Of a stretch of DNA of 64,000 nucleotides, positions 1 through 11,436 are shown piece after piece. A program made the translations under genes and the position numbers. Source of the stretch: Cupriavidus pauculus (GTDB lineage Bacteria; Pseudomonadota; Gammaproteobacteria; Burkholderiales; Burkholderiaceae); NCBI RefSeq assembly GCF_003854935.1, contig NZ_CP033969.1, positions 3,038,001 to 3,102,000 on the forward strand, in the 5' to 3' direction. The notes beneath the pieces were generated by a model. It had not been told where the DNA came from. It worked only from the letters and a program-made list of their open reading frames with translations, and did no database searches. The first letter of the stretch is position 1; the number at the start of each line of letters is the position of its first letter.

Positions 1-96
1 GCCGAAGATCAGCGTGAGCCCGCTGGCCACCAGGAACAGCAGCAGGCCGTACTGCACGCTGTTCAGGCACTGGATCAGAAAGGAGACGATGTCCAT
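1..96 (-). CDS. Branched-chain amino acid-type ABC transporter permease, N-terminus only (LivH-like)
   Basis: Only the first 32 codons lie in the window; the gene runs off the left edge. The peptide begins MDIVSFLIQCLNSVQYGLLL and continues into LFLVASGLTLIFG, the typical first membrane helix of LivH-type inner-membrane permeases. It lies 110 bp downstream of the periplasmic binding protein gene on the same strand, the usual order for a HAAT-family uptake system. Its place behind the benzoate-CoA ligase operon suggests uptake of benzoate or a related aromatic acid, which is inference from context. No strong ribosome binding site is visible before the ATG. Confidence 0.75.
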   Translation of the reverse strand, partial: MDIVSFLIQCLNSVQYGLLLFLVASGLTLIFG

Positions 97-206
97 GGCG
101 ATGCCGGCGCGCTGCCGTCCGGGGAGTCCTGGGGGTCGGTGGGGTCGGTGAATTCGGGAGGGTCGATGGGCGCGGTGCGGGGGGCGCCAGGCCGGCGCCC
201 GCTGCG

Positions 207-1424
207 TCAGAGCCGGCAGCCGCGCGCCGGATCGGCCAGCGCCTTCACGGCCACGCCGCTGACCTTGTTCTCGCGCCCGTCCACCTTGCGCAGGTAGAAG
301 TCCTGCACCGGGTTGTGCGCCTTCGACAGCGTGAACGCGCCGCGCGGGCTGTCCACCCGGGCCGCTTCCATGGCCTTGATGATGTCCGGCTTGCGCGTCA
401 TGTCGCCCTTGACCGCGTTGGCACCCACGGCCAGCAGTTGCGCGGCGTCGTAGCCCTGCACGGCGTACACGTCGGGCTGGAGCTTGTACAGCTTGGCGTA
501 GTCGAGCCGGAAGGTCTTGTCGCGCGCGTTGCTGAGGCCGTCGGCATAGTGCAGCGTGGTCTCCAGCCCCTGCGCGGCGGCGCCCTGGGCGTCCAGCGTG
601 CCGTCGGTCAGGAATCCGGACGCGTAGAGCGGAATCTTGTCCTTGAGCCCGGCCGCCTGCCAGTCCTTGACGAACTTCACCGCGCCGCCGCCGGCGAAGA
701 ACACGAACACGGCGTCCGGCTTCAGCGACGCCACCTCGGTAATCAGCGCCTGGAACTCGACGTTCGGGAACGGCAGGCTCAGTTCCTTGACCACCTTGCC
801 GCCCTTGGCCTCGAACGCCTCCTTGAAGCCCTTGACCGACTGCTCGCCGGCCGCGTACTTCCACGTCAGCGTGACCACCTTCTTCATGCCGCGCTCGGCC
901 AGCACGTGGCCCATGGCATAGCCGGGCTGCCAGTTCGAGAACGACGTGCGGAAGATGTTCGGGCCGCACAGCGGGCCGGTGGCCTCGTCCACGCCCGCGT
1001 TCGGAATGATCAGCAGCGTGTTGTTTTCCTTGGCCACCTTGACGATGCCCATCTGCACGCCCGAGTGGACCGTGCCGACCACCACGTCGACCTGGTCGCG
1101 CTTGACCAGCTTGGTGGCCTTCTCAGGCGCCTTGGCCGGGTCCGATTCGTCGTCGACCTTGAAGTACTCCACATCGCGCCCGCCCAGCTTACCGCCCTGC
1201 TGCGTCACATACATCCGGAAACCGTTCTCGATGGCCGTGCCCAGCGCCGCGTAGGTGCCCGTGTACGGCAGCATGAACCCCACCTTGACCTTGCCCCCGG
1301 CGGCCGGCGCGGTCTGGGCGGTGGCCAGGCCGGTGGCGGCCAGCAGCACCGCGGCGGTGCCGGTGGCCAGGGTGGCGGAAAGACGACGAGCGTGCGGCAG
1401 CCTGCGCGATGCAATGCGATGCAT
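207..1424 (-). CDS. ABC transporter periplasmic substrate-binding protein (LivJ/HAAT family), box-cluster associated
   Basis: A 405-residue type-1 periplasmic binding protein. An N-terminal signal peptide (arginine-rich n-region, alanine/leucine core, likely cleavage near residue 37 after ATAQ) is followed by VKVGFMLPYTGTYAALG, typical of the branched-chain amino acid binding family. The ATG at 1424 is chosen over an upstream in-frame start because GGAGGAG lies just before it. The gene is co-oriented with the alpha/beta hydrolase and benzoate-CoA ligase genes and with livH downstream. Family members near aromatic catabolic genes often bind aromatic acids rather than amino acids, so benzoate is the likely ligand. 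Substrate is inference. Confidence 0.85.
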   Translation of the reverse strand: MHRIASRRLPHARRLSATLATGTAAVLLAATGLATAQTAPAAGGKVKVGFMLPYTGTYAALGTAIENGFRMYVTQQGGKLGGRDVEYFKVDDESDPAKAPEKATKLVKRDQVDVVVGTVHSGVQMGIVKVAKENNTLLIIPNAGVDEATGPLCGPNIFRTSFSNWQPGYAMGHVLAERGMKKVVTLTWKYAAGEQSVKGFKEAFEAKGGKVVKELSLPFPNVEFQALITEVASLKPDAVFVFFAGGGAVKFVKDWQAAGLKDKIPLYASGFLTDGTLDAQGAAAQGLETTLHYADGLSNARDKTFRLDYAKLYKLQPDVYAVQGYDAAQLLAVGANAVKGDMTRKPDIIKAMEAARVDSPRGAFTLSKAHNPVQDFYLRKVDGRENKVSGVAVKALADPARGCRL

Positions 1425-1498
1425 GGAATCTCCTCCGGATGGTCTCAAGCCAGCGGCGCCGTGCGGCCCGGATCGGGGGCGATCGGCCGCGTCGCCAA

Positions 1499-2326
1499 TT
1501 ATTTTAGGATTGAAGTATTTGCAGTTATAAACGCCACGGTCGCCGCCGTCAATGCGCCCGTCTGGTCGCGGTGCGGCGAATGCCCACAGCGCGCGAGTTT
1601 AAGCAGTACGGTCTGCGGGGCATATCGCTGGATACCCTCGATCTGGGCCATCGTGCCGTACTCGTCGTCCTCGCCCTGCACGGCCAGCACCGGGCAGCGG
1701 ATGCCGTCCAGCAGCGGGCGCAGGTCGAAATGCCGGAAGGCCGGATCGAGCCAGATGTCGTTCCAGCCCCAGAACGCCGAGTCCACGTCGGCATGGTGGC
1801 GCGCCAGCCGCGCGCGCAGGTCGGTGTGCAGGAAGGTGTCGCGCGTGGTGGCGATGCTGCGCACCGACAGGTCCTCCACCACGATGTGCGGCGCCAGCAC
1901 GGTCAGGCCGTCCACCGCGTCAGGAAAGCTCGCCGCGTGGATCAGCGCGATCGACCCGCCGTCGCTATGGCCCAGCAGCCACGGCCGGCCATGGCGCCGG
2001 CCGGGCCCGATGCCCAGCGCCTCGAACAGCGCGGGCAGCGCCTCGCGCGCCTGGCGGTGCATGAAGTCGACGTCCCACTTTTCGTCCAGCGGGCGCGGCG
2101 TGGACCGGCCGTAGCCGTAGCGCGAGAACACCAGCCCCCGGAAGTCGCCCGCCTCGCAGAACTGGCGCGGAAAGTCGCGCCACATGCTGACCGATCCCAG
2201 CCCCTCGTGCAGGAAGACGACCAGCGGCCGCCGCTCGCGCCGGGGCCGCAGCCACTGGCACTCGATCTCGATGTGCCGCCCGTCGAACGGAATCCGCACC
2301 ACTTCGTCCAGCATGTCGCCACCCAT
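1499..2326 (-). CDS. Alpha/beta hydrolase of the benzoate (box) cluster
   Basis: A 275-residue alpha/beta-hydrolase-fold protein. The oxyanion-hole region LVVFLHEGLGSVSMW is near residues 35-50, the nucleophile elbow GHSDGG places the catalytic Ser at about residue 121, and a C-terminal CGHSPH supplies the likely catalytic His. ATG 2326 is preceded by a strong GGGGAGGGG; an in-frame GTG lies two codons earlier. It sits 33 bp after the benzoate-CoA ligase stop on the same strand, so the two are probably cotranscribed. Possible roles are hydrolysis of a stray CoA thioester or a lactone/enol-lactone side product of the pathway, or ester substrates that yield benzoate. The specific substrate cannot be read from sequence. 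Confidence 0.8.
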   Translation of the reverse strand: MGGDMLDEVVRIPFDGRHIEIECQWLRPRRERRPLVVFLHEGLGSVSMWRDFPRQFCEAGDFRGLVFSRYGYGRSTPRPLDEKWDVDFMHRQAREALPALFEALGIGPGRRHGRPWLLGHSDGGSIALIHAASFPDAVDGLTVLAPHIVVEDLSVRSIATTRDTFLHTDLRARLARHHADVDSAFWGWNDIWLDPAFRHFDLRPLLDGIRCPVLAVQGEDDEYGTMAQIEGIQRYAPQTVLLKLARCGHSPHRDQTGALTAATVAFITANTSILK

Positions 2327-2359
2327 TGCCACCCCTCCCCTGCTCCCTGCGCTGCCGGA

Positions 2360-4036
2360 CTACGACAGCCGTGCCGCTTCCTCGCGCTGGCGCAGGCGGA
2401 AACGCTGGATCTTGCCCGTGGCGGTCTTCGGCAGCTCCGCCACGCATTCGATCTGGCGCGGATACTTGTACGGCGCCAGCCGGGTCTTGACGAACGCCTG
2501 CAACTCGGCCGCCATGCCGTCGTGCCACTGCTGGCCCGGGCGCAGCACGACGAACGCCTTGGGCTTGACCAGTTCGTCGGCATCGGCCACGCCGATCACC
2601 GCCGCCTCCAGCACGGCCGGGTGCTGGGCCAGCGCCGCCTCCACCTCGAACGGCGACACGTAGATGCCGCCAACCTTGAGCATGTCGTCGCTGCGGCCCG
2701 CGTAGGTGTAGTAGCCGTCGGCGTCGCGCACGTACTTGTCGCCGCTGCGCGTCCACGCGCCGACGAACGTGTCGCGGCTCTTGTCGCGGTTGCACCAGTA
2801 CATCAGCGCCGCCGTCGGCCCCTTGATATAGAGGTCGCCAATCTCGCCGTCCGCGCACGGCTCGCCGCGCTCGTCCAGCAGCTTCAGTTCGTAGCCGGGC
2901 ACCGGCTGGCCCGTGGTGCCGTAACGCACCGCGCCGGGCCGGTTCGACAGGAAGATGTGCAGCATCTCGGTGGAGCCGATGCCATCCAGGATGTCGCAGC
3001 CGAAATGGGCCAGGAAGCGGTCGCCAATATCGCGCGGCAGCGCCTCGCCGGCCGACGTGCACACGCGCAGCGCCACGCTGGCCCGGGCCGGCAGGTCGGC
3101 GGCCGCCAGCATGCCCGCAAACAGCGTGGGCACGCCGCAGAACACGGTCGGCCGATGGGTAACCAGCCGCTGAAACACGGCCTGTGGCGTCGGGCGCTCG
3201 GCCATCAGCACCGTCGTGGCCCCCACCGACAGCGGAAACGTCAGCGCGTTGCCCAGGCCATAGGCAAAGAACAGCTTGGCGGCCGAGAACACCACGTCGT
3301 CATCGCGCAGGCCGAGCACGCGCCGGGCGTAGAGATCGGCCGTGTGGAACAGGTTGCCGTGGGTGTGGACCGTGCCCTTGGGCCGGCCCGTGGAGCCGGA
3401 CGAATAGAGCCAGAACGCCATGTCGTCGGGGCCGGTGGGCGCCACGCGGGCCGTGGGGCGGGCCGCCTCGACCATGCGGGCGACGCTGGCGTCCGCACTG
3501 TCCTCCGCGCCTGGCGCCGCGAGGATCACGTCCGGGGACAGCCCGGACTTGTCGATGGCCGCCTGCATCGTCGCGCGCAGCGGGGCCGACACCACCACGG
3601 CCCGCGCGCCGCTGTGCTCCAGCATGTAGGCGTAGTCGTCGACGGTCAGCAGCGTGTTGACGGCCACCGGCACCACGCCGGCCAGCAGGCAGCCCAGGAA
3701 GACGGTCGGAAAATCGATGGTGTCGAGCGCGCAGACCAGCACGCGCTCCTCGCGCCGGAAGCCCGCGTCGTGCAGCGCGCCGGAAAAGCGGCGGCAGCGG
3801 TCGTCGAGCGCGGCAAAGGTCAGCGAGGTGGCATCGTCGATGTAGGCGGTCCTGGCGCCCCGGCCGGCCGCGAGGTTGCGGGCCAGCAATTCGTCGGCGG
3901 CGTTGTAGCGGGCCGGCAGCGTGGCCACGACCGGATCGGTCGCGCCGGCGGGCACGGGCGATGCCTGGGATACGGCCGGGCGCGCCGCCGACTCTGCCGG
4001 GGTGGCAGCGGCGGTGCTCGTCATCGGGGGCGTCAT
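2360..4036 (-). CDS. bclA: Benzoate-CoA ligase (ATP-dependent, AMP-forming)
   Basis: A 558-residue member of the ANL adenylating superfamily that activates benzoate to benzoyl-CoA, the first committed step of the box pathway. The phosphate-binding motif YSSGSTGRPKG lies near residues 211-222, the adenylate-contacting GIGSTEM segment follows, and the C-terminal domain has TRSGDKY and the catalytic lysine region PKTATGKIQRF. Length fits benzoate-CoA ligases, with a slightly long Ala/Pro-rich N-terminus. ATG 4036 is chosen because GAGGAGTGGAG precedes it; another ATG lies four codons in. It is the first gene of the leftward operon and is divergent from boxR. Confidence 0.9.
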   Translation of the reverse strand: MTPPMTSTAAATPAESAARPAVSQASPVPAGATDPVVATLPARYNAADELLARNLAAGRGARTAYIDDATSLTFAALDDRCRRFSGALHDAGFRREERVLVCALDTIDFPTVFLGCLLAGVVPVAVNTLLTVDDYAYMLEHSGARAVVVSAPLRATMQAAIDKSGLSPDVILAAPGAEDSADASVARMVEAARPTARVAPTGPDDMAFWLYSSGSTGRPKGTVHTHGNLFHTADLYARRVLGLRDDDVVFSAAKLFFAYGLGNALTFPLSVGATTVLMAERPTPQAVFQRLVTHRPTVFCGVPTLFAGMLAAADLPARASVALRVCTSAGEALPRDIGDRFLAHFGCDILDGIGSTEMLHIFLSNRPGAVRYGTTGQPVPGYELKLLDERGEPCADGEIGDLYIKGPTAALMYWCNRDKSRDTFVGAWTRSGDKYVRDADGYYTYAGRSDDMLKVGGIYVSPFEVEAALAQHPAVLEAAVIGVADADELVKPKAFVVLRPGQQWHDGMAAELQAFVKTRLAPYKYPRQIECVAELPKTATGKIQRFRLRQREEAARLS

Positions 4037-4151
4037 GTCTCCACTCCTCTGGCCATCCGGCACGTCGCCAGCACCACCGCGCGCCCGATCTGGCTTCCAG
4101 CAGTTTGTCTTGTTGTTCCGACAGCCATGCGCTGCGCCATCGTTATGACGA

Positions 4152-4195
4152 TGCATTTTATTTCATATCGACTATTATGCAAGCAAGGGTATGCA
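4152..4195 (-). promoter_or_regulatory. bclA promoter with TGCA repeats (putative BoxR operator)
   Basis: On the minus strand TTGCAT (4182-4177), a 16-bp spacer and TAAAAT (4160-4155) form a good sigma-70 promoter about 120 bp before the bclA start. TGCA occurs at 4152-4155, 4178-4181 and 4192-4195, so the repeats sit on and beside both promoter hexamers. BoxR/BzdR-type regulators are known to recognise TGCA-containing operators, so repression here by BoxR and relief by benzoyl-CoA is a reasonable inference. Confidence 0.6.
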
Positions 4196-4252
4196 CTATA
4201 TGGCAGTGCCATGGTGCCCGCCTTGGCCAGCCGCCACGCATTTTGCTGCACG

Positions 4253-4258
4253 TATAAT
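4253..4258 (+). promoter_or_regulatory. Possible -10 element of boxR
   Basis: TATAAT lies 42 bp before the boxR ATG and just after a TGCA at 4247-4250. No convincing -35 hexamer sits at normal spacing, so this is a weak or activator-dependent promoter call. Confidence 0.35.
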
Positions 4259-4300
4259 GCGGCGCCGATCGACCCGCCCTTCCAGCCACCGACTGCCTGC

Positions 4301-5257
4301 ATGCGCCGCGACCCCGACACGCTCCTGACGCCCGACCAACCCGCCGCGCCCCACGCGGAGCCGCGCGCCGCCGAACGGGACCCCTACCTGACGCACCTGG
4401 GCGAGCGGATCCGCTCGCTGCGCGCCGCGCGGGGCATGTCGCGCAAGGACCTTGCAAGGGGCGCCGATGTATCCGAGCGATACTTGGCCAACCTGGAGAC
4501 GGGCACCGGCAATGCGTCGGTGCTGCTGCTGCGGCAGGTGGCCGGCGCGCTCGACGTGCCGCTGCCCGTGGTGCTGGCCGAGGTCGACGGTCACGCCGCC
4601 GGCCATGGCGGCCCGCGCGCCACTGAGTTCTCGCAATTGGTGCAGTGGCTGGCCCAGCTACCGGCCAGCGATCTGGCGCGCGTGCGCGAGGCCGCCCAGC
4701 ACGCGCTGTCGCCGGCCGAGTCGCACGACGCGCGCCACCGCCGCATCGCGCTGATCGGCCTGCGCGGCGCCGGCAAGTCGACGCTGGGCCGGGCGCTGGC
4801 GGCGGCCGAGGACATGCCCTTCGTCGAACTCAATGCCGCCATCGAGCAGGAAGCGGGCGCGAGCCTGTCGGAAATCCACTCGCTGTACGGCCAGGCCGCC
4901 TACCGCCGCTATGAGATGCGCGCGCTCGAACGCGTGCTGCGCGACCACGACACGATGGTACTGGCCACGCCCGGCAGCCTGGTGTCGGAGCCGGCCACGT
5001 TCAACCTGCTGCTGTCGCGCTGCCTGACGGTCTGGGTGCGGACGTCGCCCGAGGAACACATGGCGCGCGTGGTGGCCCAGGGCGACATGCGGCCGATGGA
5101 AGGCAATCGCGAGGCGATGACCGACCTGCGCCGCATCCTGCAGGCGCGCAGCCCGCTCTATGCCCGGGCCGACGTGGCCATCGACACCAGCGGCCAGGAT
5201 GCCGCCTCGTCACTCCAGGCGCTCCAGGCGCAACTGCGGCAACTCACCGCCCCCTGA
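4301..5257 (+). CDS. boxR: BoxR-type transcriptional regulator: XRE helix-turn-helix fused to a shikimate kinase-like domain
   Basis: A 318-residue protein with an XRE-type helix-turn-helix (about residues 30-85, including SRKDLARGADVSERYLANLE), a short linker, and a C-terminal shikimate kinase-like domain that starts with the P-loop GLRGAGKST near residue 153. This architecture is that of BoxR and BzdR, benzoyl-CoA-responsive repressors of benzoate degradation in Azoarcus and relatives. The first ATG of the frame that makes sense of the N-terminus is at 4301. The gene sits between divergent bclA and co-oriented boxC, with TGCA-containing repeats on both sides, as expected for a local autoregulated repressor. 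Confidence 0.92.
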   Translation: MRRDPDTLLTPDQPAAPHAEPRAAERDPYLTHLGERIRSLRAARGMSRKDLARGADVSERYLANLETGTGNASVLLLRQVAGALDVPLPVVLAEVDGHAAGHGGPRATEFSQLVQWLAQLPASDLARVREAAQHALSPAESHDARHRRIALIGLRGAGKSTLGRALAAAEDMPFVELNAAIEQEAGASLSEIHSLYGQAAYRRYEMRALERVLRDHDTMVLATPGSLVSEPATFNLLLSRCLTVWVRTSPEEHMARVVAQGDMRPMEGNREAMTDLRRILQARSPLYARADVAIDTSGQDAASSLQALQAQLRQLTAP

Positions 5258-5296
5258 CCCCGCTCCCGGTCAAGACAACCGATCGCACGGCGGGCC

Positions 5297-5355
5297 TTGC
5301 ATCGCCTCCGGCGATGCACTATATTTCATCACAAATGAAATAGCACTATAGTGCA
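5297..5355 (+). promoter_or_regulatory. boxCBA promoter and nested palindromic operator
   Basis: TTGCAT (5297-5302), a 17-bp spacer and TATATT (5320-5325) make a strong sigma-70 promoter. A perfect inverted repeat, TGCATCGCC / GGCGATGCA (5298-5306 and 5310-5318), fills the spacer. Downstream, TGCACTATA (5315-5323) is repeated inverted as TATAGTGCA (5347-5355), enclosing another perfect pair TATTTCAT / ATGAAATA (5322-5329, 5335-5342) and a self-palindrome GCACTATAGTGC (5343-5354). Placement over and just after the promoter suggests repression, presumably by BoxR. Confidence 0.7.
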
Positions 5356-5371
5356 TCAAGGAGACGCCCCC

Positions 5372-7054
<1,683 letters not shown>

Positions 7055-7094
7055 CCCTCCCGGCACATCTGGCATATACCAAAGGAGAACCGCG

Positions 7095-8519
<1,425 letters not shown>

Positions 8520-8546
8520 ACACCGACCGACACGGGACCGACGATC

Positions 8547-9824
8547 ATGGGCGCCGCCGACATCATCAAGCAACATCTGATCGATCCGGAAATCTGCATT
8601 CGCTGCAACACCTGCGAAGACACGTGCCCGATCGATGCCATCACGCACGACGACCGCAACTACGTGGTCAAGGCCGACGTCTGCAACGGCTGCGGCGCGT
8701 GCCTGTCGCCCTGCCCGACCGGCGCCATCGACAACTGGCGCACGATGTTCAAGGGCCAGGCGTACACGCTGGACGCCCAGTTCGGCTGGGACGAACTGCC
8801 GCCCGAGGTGCCGCTCAGCGAATCGGCCATCGAGGCCGCGGCGGAGGCCGAAGCGGCCGACGCGGCCGCGGATGCCGCCGGGCAGGCCATCGGCGACGCC
8901 GCGCAGGCCAGCCGGGCCCCGGTGCTGCAGCAGGTGGAAACCAGCCGCCACACGTCGCCGCGCGCGCCGTGGTCGGCCGCCCATCCCTACGTCAACCTGC
9001 ACGGCATCCGCGAGCCGCTGACCGCCACCGTGGCCGGCAACTACCGGCTGACCGAGGCCGATGCGTCGAGCGACATCCACCACATCGTGCTCGACTTCGG
9101 CAACCAGTTCTTCCCGGTGCTGGAGGGCCAGGCCATCGGCATCGTCCCGCCGGGCACCGATGCGTCGGGCCGGCCGCACTACATCCGCATGTACTCGGTG
9201 GCCAGCCCGCGCGACGGCGAGCGGCCCGGCTACAACAACCTCGCCTTGACCGTGAAGCGGGTGGACACCGACCACGACGGCAATCCCGTGCGCGGCGTGG
9301 CGTCGAACTTCCTGTGCGACCTGGAGAAAGGCGCCACGGTGCAGGTGACCGGCCCGTTCGGCAACACGTTCCTGATGCCGAACCACCGCGAAGCCAGCGT
9401 GATGATGATCTGCACCGGCACCGGATCGGCGCCGATGCGGGCCATGACCGAGCGGATGCGCCGCAACATGGCGCAGTTCGACGGCCGCCGGCTGCTGTTC
9501 TTCGGCGCCCGCAACCGCCGCGAGCTGCCCTACTTCGGCCCGCTGCTCAAGCTGCCCAAGGACTTCCTGGACATCCACTTCGCGTTCTCGCGCGACCCCG
9601 ACGTCCCGCGCCGCTACGTGCAGGACGCGATCCGCGAAGCCGCCGCCGACGTCGCCACCCTGCTGGCGGACCCGCACGGCTATATCTACATCTGCGGGCT
9701 CAAGGGCATGGAGGAAGGCGTGCTGGCCGCGTTCCAGCAGGTCTGCACCGACGCCGGCCACGACTGGCCCGCCATCGAGGCGCAGCTGCGCGCCGAAGGG
9801 CGGCTCCATATCGAAACCTACTAG
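8547..9824 (+). CDS. boxA: Benzoyl-CoA 2,3-epoxidase, NADPH reductase subunit
   Basis: A 425-residue iron-sulfur flavoprotein. The N-terminus has two [4Fe-4S] ferredoxin motifs, [12 protein letters not shown] starting at residue 17 and [12 protein letters not shown] starting at residue 46. An Ala-rich linker (about residues 95-125) follows, then a ferredoxin-NADP reductase-type FAD/NADP domain with RMYSVASP (FAD binding) and [13 protein letters not shown] (nucleotide binding). It passes NADPH electrons to BoxB. It starts 27 bp after boxB and is the last gene of the operon; no strong hairpin terminator is visible before the next transcription unit. Confidence 0.93.
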   Translation: MGAADIIKQHLIDPEICIRCNTCEDTCPIDAITHDDRNYVVKADVCNGCGACLSPCPTGAIDNWRTMFKGQAYTLDAQFGWDELPPEVPLSESAIEAAAEAEAADAAADAAGQAIGDAAQASRAPVLQQVETSRHTSPRAPWSAAHPYVNLHGIREPLTATVAGNYRLTEADASSDIHHIVLDFGNQFFPVLEGQAIGIVPPGTDASGRPHYIRMYSVASPRDGERPGYNNLALTVKRVDTDHDGNPVRGVASNFLCDLEKGATVQVTGPFGNTFLMPNHREASVMMICTGTGSAPMRAMTERMRRNMAQFDGRRLLFFGARNRRELPYFGPLLKLPKDFLDIHFAFSRDPDVPRRYVQDAIREAAADVATLLADPHGYIYICGLKGMEEGVLAAFQQVCTDAGHDWPAIEAQLRAEGRLHIETY

Positions 9825-9887
9825 CGCGTTGGTGCGGCAGGCCGCCTTCGGCCTCGATTTGCAACTTCCCATCTGAAACCTGATACC

Positions 9888-9908
9888 TATAATGTTTCTC
9901 AAGAAACA
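9888..9908 (+). promoter_or_regulatory. -10 element and palindromic operator of the Xre-RES pair
   Basis: TATAAT (9888-9893) overlaps by one base a perfect inverted repeat TGTTTCT-CA-AGAAACA (9893-9908), which would cover the transcription start. A TTGCAA upstream (9859-9864) is too far (23 bp) for a normal -35. The site is well placed for autorepression by the antitoxin encoded 12 bp downstream. Confidence 0.55.
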
Positions 9909-9920
9909 GGAGTTCAGGCG

Positions 9921-10307
9921 ATGCAATCGAGGCAGATTCCGGAGACCGCGTCCGACGGCCCTGACGCCGGCGTGACGCTGACGAAGGCCGTGATGCGCGC
10001 CGCCGGCTTCCTCGGCATCAGCCAGGCCATCGTCGCTAACGTGCTCGGCATCAGCACCGCCTCGGTCTCGCGCATGGCGTCGGGCGGCTATGTGCTCGAC
10101 GCGCATCGCAAGGAATGGGAGTTCGCCATCCTGTTCGTCCGCCTGTTCCGCTCGCTGGACGCCATCCTTGGCCACGACGAGCAGGCCCGGCTCTGGCTGA
10201 CCCATGACAACATCGCGCTGGGCGGCAAGCCGCTCGAACTGATCCGCACCACCGAGGGCCTTGTCCGTGTCGTTCACTACCTGGACGCCACCCGCGGTCG
10301 CCTCTGA
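9921..10307 (+). CDS. Xre/MbcA/ParS-family antitoxin (DUF2384)
   Basis: A 128-residue antitoxin of the Xre-RES type II toxin-antitoxin class. The N-terminal half carries a Xre-like helix-turn-helix (LGISQAIVANVLGISTASVSR near residues 33-53), and the C-terminal half matches the toxin-binding MbcA/ParS/Xre domain (LFRSLDAILGHDEQARLWL, then GKPLELIRTTEGLVRVVHYLD). CAGGAG precedes ATG 9921. The stop overlaps the toxin start region by about 40 bp in another frame, so the two are translationally coupled. Expected role: bind and silence the toxin and repress the operon through the adjacent palindrome. Confidence 0.88.
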   Translation: MQSRQIPETASDGPDAGVTLTKAVMRAAGFLGISQAIVANVLGISTASVSRMASGGYVLDAHRKEWEFAILFVRLFRSLDAILGHDEQARLWLTHDNIALGGKPLELIRTTEGLVRVVHYLDATRGRL

Positions 10308-11031
10308 GCGCCGGCCGTTCGCGCTGACGCTCTGGCGCGCCGTCGAGGCCCAGCACGTGGTGTCGACCATGGCCCTGGTCGACACGCTCGCCGAACACGC
10401 CGTGCTCGAAGCGGTGATCGACGCCGGCAAGCCCGCCGTCCCGCCCGACGCGCGCCACCTGCACTACCTGATTTCCACCCCCTTCCGCTATCCACCCACC
10501 GAAGCCGGATCGCGCTTCCGCGGCGGCCAGGACCCCGGTGTCTTCTACGGCGCCGAGTCGCTTGCCGCCGCCTGCGCCGAACTGGCCTACTGGCGCTGGC
10601 GGTTCCTGATGGAAAGCCCGGCACTGCCCCGCATCGACGCCCGCGCCCAGACGCTGTTCCAGGCGGGCGTCAAGACCACCGGCGTCGCGCTGGACGCGCC
10701 TCCGTTTGCCGACGATGCGGCGCACTGGTCCGACCCGGCCGACTACGACGCCTGCCAGACCTTCGCGCGCGTCGCACGCGAGGCGGGCGCCGGCCTGATC
10801 CGCTACCCCTCGGTACGCGACCCGTCCCACGGTGCCTGCGTGGCCGTGCTCACCCCCCGCGCATTCGACCCGCCGCAACCGCTGGCCGCCACCCAATGGA
10901 TGCTGACCGTCCGCCACGACCGCGTGATCTGGCAGCGCGACGACCTGCGCCAGCGCGAGAGCTTCGAAGTGGAAACCACCGCGTGGCAGCCGGTGCGGCA
11001 ACGCACAAGCGAAAGTCCCGACACGCCTTGA
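10261..11031 (+). CDS. RES-domain toxin (NAD+-degrading family)
   Basis: About 256 residues with the RES domain named for conserved Arg, Glu and Ser. Numbered from the TTG at 10261, likely equivalents are Arg26 (LTLWRAV), Glu107 (CAELAYW) and Ser184 (RYPSVRD). Characterised Xre-RES toxins deplete NAD+, and this protein is placed there by family and by its partner. The frame opens inside the antitoxin gene. TTG 10261 gives the longest form, while GTG 10267 is better spaced from GAGGG and may be the real start. The C-terminal 30 residues are polar and probably disordered. Confidence 0.85.
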   Translation: MSVSFTTWTPPAVASERRPFALTLWRAVEAQHVVSTMALVDTLAEHAVLEAVIDAGKPAVPPDARHLHYLISTPFRYPPTEAGSRFRGGQDPGVFYGAESLAAACAELAYWRWRFLMESPALPRIDARAQTLFQAGVKTTGVALDAPPFADDAAHWSDPADYDACQTFARVAREAGAGLIRYPSVRDPSHGACVAVLTPRAFDPPQPLAATQWMLTVRHDRVIWQRDDLRQRESFEVETTAWQPVRQRTSESPDTP

Positions 11032-11098
11032 ACGCGCGACCCGAATCCCGCTCCAATGAAAGAGCAGACGTCGGTATCACAGAAGTTTTAAGTTTCTG

Positions 11099-11127
11099 TT
11101 GCAATGCGCCAACCGACCTCCTATAAT
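11099..11127 (+). promoter_or_regulatory. Promoter of the initiator tRNA gene
   Basis: TTGCAA (11099-11104) and TATAAT (11122-11127) are separated by exactly 17 bp, ending 15 bp before the tRNA 5' end. This is a strong sigma-70 promoter as expected for a stable RNA. Confidence 0.8.
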
Positions 11128-11142
11128 CACAGCTTCGACGGA

Positions 11143-11220
<78 letters not shown>

Positions 11221-11264
11221 CCGATCCTTGCTCAATCGGTACCGTCGACAGCAAGTCCGCATCT

Positions 11265-11293
11265 AACCCGCCACTGGCGGGTTTTTTGTTTTC
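11265..11293 (+). terminator. Rho-independent terminator after tRNA-fMet
   Basis: ACCCGCC-ACT-GGCGGGT forms a 7-bp perfect stem followed by a T-rich run (TTTTTTGTTTT). It lies about 45 bp after the tRNA. Confidence 0.9.
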
Positions 11294-11436
11294 CGGCGCC
11301 GTCATCCGCCGCTCGATCCGGCCCCCGTTGCGCCCGGCTCCGCACCCCGCGCCCTTGGCGCGTTGCCTCACGCTGGCGCCCCGGCGAGCCCCCGTCGCGG
11401 TGATACACTTGCCCCCATTCTTCCCGGACGCCTCCC

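Noticed and set aside
1571-4300. Long plus-strand open frame antisense to bclA and the hydrolase
   Set aside because: It shares its frame with boxR only by chance. Its translation is rich in Arg, His, Ala and Gln with no domain, while the minus-strand frames encode clear enzymes. It is a GC-rich shadow frame.
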